Below are positions 6,146-11,731 of a stretch of 11,731 nt of DNA, piece after piece. Positions within the stretch are counted from its first letter, which is position 1; each line of letters starts with the position of its first letter. The position numbers and the translations under genes are program-made. Source of the stretch: Deltaproteobacteria bacterium (GTDB lineage: Bacteria; Bdellovibrionota; UBA1018); the NCBI GenBank assembly GCA_013286765.1, contig JABDFB010000072.1:1-11731 (forward strand). Direction: 5' to 3'. Below the pieces are notes generated by a model that ran no database searches, was not told the origin of the DNA, and saw nothing but the letters and a program-made list of their open reading frames with translations.

Positions 6146-6189
6146 TATCTGATAACCCGTTCTAGCATAAGCAAGCGGGTTATCAGATA
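6146..6189. terminator. Bidirectional hairpin terminator between convergent genes
   Basis: Perfect 14-nt arms (tatctgataacccg at 6146-6159, its complement at 6176-6189) enclose a 16-nt loop. It lies 12 bp after the stop of the small exported protein and abuts the last base of the stop codon of the convergent acetyltransferase (6190). Downstream T-tracts are only partial, so strength is uncertain. Confidence 0.65.
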
Positions 6190-6843
6190 TTATTCTACCG
6201 ACCACTTCAAGGTGAGCAAATGCTTGTTTGGCTTGTGGTCTCCATATGAATATTTCGTCTCAGAAAATTCATTCTTCTTATAGAATTCCACTGCGTTTTT
6301 ATTATTCCGTCGAACGTCGAGAAACAAATGTTTTGTTTCGGGAAGTAAATCCTTATCCTCTCTAACCGAGAACAGAAGCTTTTTCCCAACGCCTTGCTTT
6401 TGGTAGTCTGGAGAAACTACGAGTGTGTTGACGTACACCGTATCGGCCGCATTCCCATCAGGCCAAAAAGTAGCCCACCCAATGAGCTCACCCGAATCAG
6501 ATAAATCCGATTTCTTATGAGCTATTGCGTGAACCCACTTTGATTTCCCTGCCTTAAAAAACTCAAGATCTTCATCGAATCCTTTGCTTCGATAAAACTG
6601 ATCCATTTCGGAAGCGTTCTCAAATCCCAATGTTTCAGCCTTGACGTTATATTTTGCATAAGTTTTCACAAAACTATCACCGCAAAGCTCTCTAGCTTCC
6701 TTTGCAAAGGCCAATTCTTTGTTTGGGTCTTGGATGACTAGGCGAACGGTTTCCCCAGATTTGGTTTTAAAAATTAGATCTGCATTCGCGCAAAACGTGA
6801 AAAGCAGACAAAAGACCATAAGTAAAACGTTTAATCGTCGCAT
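6190..6843 (-). CDS. GNAT-family N-acetyltransferase with an N-terminal signal peptide
   Basis: The ATG at 6843 is chosen because agga lies about 8 nt upstream and it exposes a good signal peptide (MRRLNVLLMVFCLLFTFCANA, cut before D22); a start at 6891 would add 16 polar residues in front of it. The 217-aa product has a C-terminal GNAT domain (about 100-215): motif A with VNTLVVSPDYQKQGVGKKLL (138-157), containing the Q-x-x-G-x-G acetyl-CoA pyrophosphate loop (148-153), and motif B with NAVEFYKKNEF (183-193), Tyr188 being the usual catalytic-type tyrosine. Residues 22-95 are a unique domain. GNAT enzymes need acetyl-CoA, so export is unexpected: either it acts on a host or prey target after secretion, or the cofactor is not acetyl-CoA. 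The substrate cannot be told. It lies 98 bp after the transporter gene. Confidence 0.85.
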   Translation of the reverse strand: MRRLNVLLMVFCLLFTFCANADLIFKTKSGETVRLVIQDPNKELAFAKEARELCGDSFVKTYAKYNVKAETLGFENASEMDQFYRSKGFDEDLEFFKAGKSKWVHAIAHKKSDLSDSGELIGWATFWPDGNAADTVYVNTLVVSPDYQKQGVGKKLLFSVREDKDLLPETKHLFLDVRRNNKNAVEFYKKNEFSETKYSYGDHKPNKHLLTLKWSVE

Positions 6844-6941
6844 CGATAGATCCTCGGTACTCCGATTAGCACAAGCGGTTATCGCTGTCATTCCGGTGAA
6901 GTCATTTAAGCTTTGCCACAGCAGGTGATTCTAAAAGCAAA

Positions 6942-7517
6942 TTACAGGCTCTGATTTTTCCACAGCATCAAACGAAATGGCAGAAGGAACATGAGGTCCA
7001 TTAGCACCTTGATTCCAAAATCTCCGAGTGCTAGCTGGACCCATCCAATCGGTTCACCTGCAAACGCAAGTGTAAAGAAAACACCCGTATCAACTGCCGA
7101 TGCAGAAAATGATGCAAGTCCTGGTGCTAGCCACCACGAACCCCGGCGAAAGCGATTGAACACGCTTATATCCAGCAATTGTCCGACCAAAAAAGCGATG
7201 CTAGAGGCAAGAGCGATTCTACGATTCATAAAGGCAAACGCAAGAACGACGGCAACAACAAAACCAGCAAATACTACGCGCCGAGCGGTGCGCGGGCCGT
7301 AAAATCGATTTGTGAGCTCGGTAATACCGAACGTAAGCGGATAGACAAATGCTCCCCACGTCAACCAATCATTAATTTCAAATTGAATAAGGTAATTAGA
7401 AGAAGCAACCGCAAACATCATGGCTACTACAGCGATAAGAACACCGCGGAGCCGGTAGATCGAAAAGTCGGCGGGGATGGCAAAAAATTCGCGTAGCCGG
7501 CTTAAAGCAAGTTCCAT
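6942..7517 (-). CDS. VUT/YhhQ-family transporter, probable queuosine precursor transporter
   Basis: The protein has 191 aa from ATG 7517, with gaggt about 7 nt upstream; a TTG at 7577 would add 20 charged residues and is rejected. It has about six membrane helices and the family's conserved blocks: TWGAFVYPLTFGITELTNRFYGP, with ARRVV following, then FLVGQLLDISVFNRFRR and SASAVDTGVFFTLAF, ending GDFGIKVLMDLMFLLPFRLM. YhhQ in E. coli imports 7-cyano-7-deazaguanine or 7-aminomethyl-7-deazaguanine for queuosine synthesis in tRNA; length and motifs fit that family (COG1738). No preQ1 riboswitch was recognised upstream. The gene precedes the acetyltransferase on the same strand, but a shared function is not evident. 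Confidence 0.87.
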   Translation of the reverse strand: MELALSRLREFFAIPADFSIYRLRGVLIAVVAMMFAVASSNYLIQFEINDWLTWGAFVYPLTFGITELTNRFYGPRTARRVVFAGFVVAVVLAFAFMNRRIALASSIAFLVGQLLDISVFNRFRRGSWWLAPGLASFSASAVDTGVFFTLAFAGEPIGWVQLALGDFGIKVLMDLMFLLPFRLMLWKNQSL

Positions 7518-7690
7518 AGACTTGACCTCTAAATACTGGTTTCTCAGTGATTTTGCTTGTTCCTTCTCAGGTGCCAAAAACTAGGTGTTCGACGGTTATA
7601 CTCAAAATGACTCTACGTGTCTAATTTTTGTTTCCGAACGCCAGGGAGTGCTGCAGGACTAACGGTATACTCGGCTGACCAAATTCCGTC

Positions 7691-8161
7691 TTAAAATAGA
7701 TCCCCAGCCCATAAACGCTGAGTAAACTCTCTATAAGGCAAAATCTCGATTCCGTCTTCGGTCTTTCGTCTTTTGCCATCCAGTGAAACAACTATGCGTT
7801 TTTTCAATCGAGGGTGCTCCTGGATTAATTCCCTGAGCCATTTTAAATGATCCACATTTACTTTTCCTGTGGCTTTCGCTTCAATTGCGACTTCCATATC
7901 GTTCACTATAAAATCCACTTCGGCACCGCTAGTGAGCCTCCAGTAGGAGAAATCGCTAAACAACTGCGTATAGTGAGAGTAACTCCGAATTTCATGGAAA
8001 ACCCAGTTTTCAAACGCCTTTCCAAACAATTCCGATCCGGGCTCCAAATTGCCTCTTTTAGCAAGAAAGTTAACCACCCCGACATTTGAAAAATAGAATT
8101 TTGGTGCTTGAATAACCCGACGTTTTGGCCGCTTTGTGTATGCTGGCAATTCTACACCCAA
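7691..8161 (-). pseudogene. C-terminal remnant of an AAA ATPase with DUF4143 domain
   Basis: The 156 residues match the DUF4143 C-terminal half of the common bacterial AAA ATPase/DUF4143 proteins: LPAYTKRPKRR followed by VIQAPKFYFSNVGVVNFL, then FGKAFENWVFHEIRS, SGAEVDFIVN and VAIEAKATGK. The E-V-D (81-83) and E-x-K (94-96) residues resemble a PD-(D/E)XK nuclease-like core. The family is normally about 380-400 aa; the whole N-terminal P-loop half is missing, a TAA stop lies three codons before the first usable TTG (8161), and no ribosome site is present. It is therefore most likely a dead fragment. It abuts an apparent transposase remnant, and mobile-element insertion or deletion probably caused the truncation. 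Confidence 0.78.
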
Positions 8162-8291
8162 TAGAATTTAGAAAATTACTAAAACTGGGGGCAGGGTTAT
8201 TCTCTAGACTAGCAACAATCCAGTTGAAGCGCTCCGTTAGACGAGTGTCTCCAAAATTTACAGTGTTTGTTGAAGTTCTTTGTTCCGTCAT
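8070..8291 (-). pseudogene. Possible N-terminal remnant of an IS4/Tn5-type transposase
   Basis: From the ATG at 8291 (gggga about 8 nt upstream) the frame reads MTEQRTSTNTVNFGDTRLTERF and then about 20 residues ending NNPAPSFSNFLNS. The block G-D-x-R-L-x-x-R followed by N-P-x-x-S resembles the N-terminal DNA-binding region of Tn5/IS4-type transposases. Similarity stops near 8163-8170, where the DUF4143 remnant begins in another frame, and the rest of the ORF is shadow sequence over that remnant. A full transposase would be about 400 aa or more, so it is a fragment at best. No terminal inverted repeat or target duplication was found. The identification is weak. Confidence 0.35.
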
Positions 8292-8375
8292 TGATGTATT
8301 TCCCCGTTGAGGAATCATGATACCGATTTTTTTAGGTATTTTAGCAGGCGGATTCCACAAAAAGTTACCCTAATT

Positions 8376-8385
8376 ACCAATTGGT
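8376..8385. repeat. Short palindrome at the start of the secreted HEXXH gene
   Basis: ACCAATTGGT is a perfect 10-bp palindrome, with looser dyad symmetry to 8371-8391. It overlaps the TTG alternative start at 8381 and lies 17 bp before the ATG at 8402. It could be an operator, but a palindrome this short may occur by chance. Confidence 0.25.
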
Positions 8386-8401
8386 TGATTACTATCTAAA
8401 T

Positions 8402-9634
8402 ATGTCCCCTGTTTCCGAAGGAACTTGGTTAGCCTCATTTGTTGGTTGGATCTTTCTCACATTTGTTTGGATGACCGACGTTCGTGCCGAACGATTTGAG
8501 GATATTTGCAAGAATGCCTATAAGGTGAAGCAAGTGACCACTCTTTCTCACTTAAGTGATTCAGTCTGTTCACTTAGAGATACTTACCCAAGCAATTTGG
8601 ATCTTAAAAAAGGTGTACAATCCACCCTAGAAATCATCGCTCGACTCCAGGAATCCAAGACTGATCAAGAGTGGACAAGGGAAGAATCTATTTATAATGC
8701 GCTAACTCAGTTAAGCCAAGTGGCCAACGTTTCCTATAAATCGAACCTTACAAGTACGAATTCCGTCAGAGGTGCCGTAGAGTCTTCGGACTCCAATCTT
8801 TCAAAGGCACTTGTTTGGATCACCCAAAAATATGGTGACCCCAAGAAAAGAGCAACTGTAAGGGCCGAGGACTATTTTAAAGACTTAGATTCAGTTCTTT
8901 TGCTTACTCATACCGGCAAGTCAGCGCTAGACTGCTATTGGAACGCTAAAGAACCCAATCTTTCAGGTTTTCGATTCGAAAAAATGCGTCCCAAAGCAAT
9001 TTCACAAGGGGCCTCTATGGGTTTTGAAGCTGTTTCGGATCCAAAAAACACTAAGAAATTCATTAAAGTGATGTATTACAATTTGGAGATCGATCCGGTT
9101 CGAGCTTTGGAGGCCTATACGCATGAAATGCAACATGGATGTGGAGCATCCGAATACTCTGCTTTAAAGGCTTCTGGTGCTGGTAGAGAGGAAAAAGATC
9201 AATATCTTATAGTTGATGAAGTTAGCGCCTTTGCCACCGGATCGGCTCTTATGAAAGAACTTGTTAAAGCCAATCCGGAATTAATTTGCCATAGGCTCTT
9301 TCGAAGTACACTCTTTGGGCTGCAAGTCCTTTCTGTAGGCCTCCACTATGCCGAACAGGAAAGACTTCTCGAAGAGGGACTATTTCCAGAATATTCAGCC
9401 AATCTATATATAAAATATTTTAGTCGCTATTTGCCAAAGTCTGCTTTTGAACTAAATTCAGATGGTACTCCAAAAAAAGTTGGAGAACGATTTGTGCTCA
9501 ATCCTAAACTTCTGGAAAAACTCAAAAAAGCTGGACTTAAAGTAGCTCCACTTAACGCTGAAGTTTCTGGGGATGTTTCTGATGACAAAGCATTCCTCGA
9601 TAGTTTGGGAATTCAATTCGAAGAGCAAAATTGA
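8402..9634 (+). CDS. Secreted putative zinc metallopeptidase (HEXXH protein)
   Basis: Numbered from the ATG at 8402 (an in-frame TTG at 8381 would add seven residues), the product has 410 aa. Neither start has a good ribosome site. Residues 1-29 are a signal peptide (FVGWIFLTFVWM core, ending V-R-A before E30). The motif T-H-E-M-Q-H (240-245) in AYTHEMQHGCG is a HEXXH zinc-binding sequence, and a D-E (272-273) in LIVDEVSAFATG about 28 residues later could supply a third ligand, as in gluzincin-type proteases. Cysteines at 36, 56, 178 and 247 suggest disulfides, fitting export. I do not recognise a named family, and protease activity is inferred from the motif. It stands alone, between mobile-element debris and a long gap. 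Confidence 0.8.
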   Translation: MSPVSEGTWLASFVGWIFLTFVWMTDVRAERFEDICKNAYKVKQVTTLSHLSDSVCSLRDTYPSNLDLKKGVQSTLEIIARLQESKTDQEWTREESIYNALTQLSQVANVSYKSNLTSTNSVRGAVESSDSNLSKALVWITQKYGDPKKRATVRAEDYFKDLDSVLLLTHTGKSALDCYWNAKEPNLSGFRFEKMRPKAISQGASMGFEAVSDPKNTKKFIKVMYYNLEIDPVRALEAYTHEMQHGCGASEYSALKASGAGREEKDQYLIVDEVSAFATGSALMKELVKANPELICHRLFRSTLFGLQVLSVGLHYAEQERLLEEGLFPEYSANLYIKYFSRYLPKSAFELNSDGTPKKVGERFVLNPKLLEKLKKAGLKVAPLNAEVSGDVSDDKAFLDSLGIQFEEQN

Positions 9635-10179
9635 CATGCTCTAAGCTGAAAAAAGGCATATTTTCGCCCGCTTGAGCAAGCACTTATCGAGCAGCACTAA
9701 TAACCTATTCTAATGATGCAGAAATCCGAATTGCACAGGAGGTACTAATTTGAAAAGGACCTCCCGTCTTTCGGAAAAATCCCCGCGGCTCTAATCAGCT
9801 ACATTCGAACGGATTAAGCTAGAGTTCCTATATTTAAGCGCGCTTTGTACGATGTTTTTAAGAGCACTTACGGGATGTTGGTCAACTGGAATTGTAGCGT
9901 TTGGTCCAGTGAAGTTTGAATCAGCAGTACCTCTTGTCAAGCTTTGTACTGATATTGCCTCCCCCAAAGCTTGCTGGATGGCCTCATAAAACAAACCCGC
10001 AGAAGGCGATTAATGCTGCGCCATACCATGTGGCGAATAGTGAGCCCTGCTGGTGGACAGTTTTTGTCGTATGATCCTCTGGTACCGCACACTGGAAAAA
10101 CAGTGCCTTAGTCCTCATTTCTCTGCTGCAAAGTTTCGGATTCACGGGTAAGAAATAGGGGACCATTTCACATATAACA
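9635..10179. other. Gene-poor interval, about 545 bp
   Basis: No convincing gene is seen. A 9-bp hairpin with one bulge (TGCTC at 9637-9641 with AAGC at 9643-9646, against GCTTGAGCA at 9670-9678) follows the upstream stop without a T-run. At 9737-9742 is a perfect aggagg ribosome-site sequence, 7 nt before a TTG that opens only a 14-codon frame (9750-9794). Two short minus-strand frames (9791-9994 and 9984-10166) overlap by 11 bp, lack ribosome sites and match no domain I know. The first, at 67 aa, has protein-like composition and might be the eroded C-terminus of a lost gene. Confidence 0.5.

Positions 10180-11731
<1,552 letters not shown>

Noticed and set aside
7179..7496. Plus-strand frame of 105 codons opposite the VUT transporter
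   Set aside because: It is antisense to a clear transporter gene and has low-complexity, arginine/lysine-rich content with no ribosome site.
7518..7690. preQ1-type riboswitch before the queuosine-precursor transporter
   Set aside because: I looked for the short C-rich loop pseudoknot typical of preQ1-I aptamers and found no convincing match; only a weak pairing of acct with the ribosome site is possible.
9791..10166. Two overlapping minus-strand short frames as real genes
   Set aside because: They lack ribosome sites and recognisable domains, and the second ends in a hydrophobic run that does not form a normal membrane protein; at most one is a decayed remnant.

Overview
The window looks like chromosomal DNA from a Gram-negative bacterium with a large exported proteome. 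Signal peptides, a SerRS gene next to a tRNA-Ser, and scattered one-gene units would fit Bdellovibrionota or a relative. That taxonomic guess rests on gene style only and is tentative. Genes lie on both strands in short units, and no prophage, integrase or CRISPR array is visible.

Left part (1-3215, + strand): a three-gene membrane and lipid-type operon. It starts with an incomplete protein that is open to the left edge and ends in a fatty-acid hydroxylase/sterol-desaturase domain. A small membrane-anchored protein follows. The last gene is a membrane protein (HTTM-like) fused to a DCC1-type thiol-disulfide domain. Next (3265-3783) is a compact, AT-rich pair resembling a type II toxin-antitoxin module: a DUF4160 protein overlapping a ribbon-helix-helix antitoxin, with a promoter that predicts a leaderless transcript and has a palindrome between its -35 and -10. 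A flavodoxin-like NAD(P)H oxidoreductase (minus strand) converges on it.

Centre (4363-6189): an exported chorismate-mutase-like protein (minus strand) is divergent from a gene fusing an ORF6N domain to the DNA-binding domain IV of DnaA. A perfect 29-bp palindrome lies in the promoter region between them. An identical copy lies inside the ORF6N coding sequence, centre to centre 284 bp away, about 27 helical turns. This is the most striking structure in the window and suggests an autoregulatory looping circuit. A small four-cysteine exported protein follows, ending at a strong hairpin shared with the convergent neighbour.

Right-centre (6190-8360, mostly minus strand): a GNAT acetyltransferase with a signal peptide, a VUT/YhhQ-type queuosine-precursor transporter, and a decayed patch where the C-terminal half of a DUF4143 ATPase abuts what may be the N-terminus of an IS4/Tn5-type transposase. 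A secreted HEXXH protein (8402-9634, + strand) comes next, then about 545 bp without a convincing gene.

Right end: tRNA-Ser(UGA) on the + strand and serS on the minus strand converge and overlap by 15 bp. The last four SerRS codons and its stop are the exact antisense of the tRNA CCA end and acceptor strand, so a tRNA and its own synthetase share DNA.
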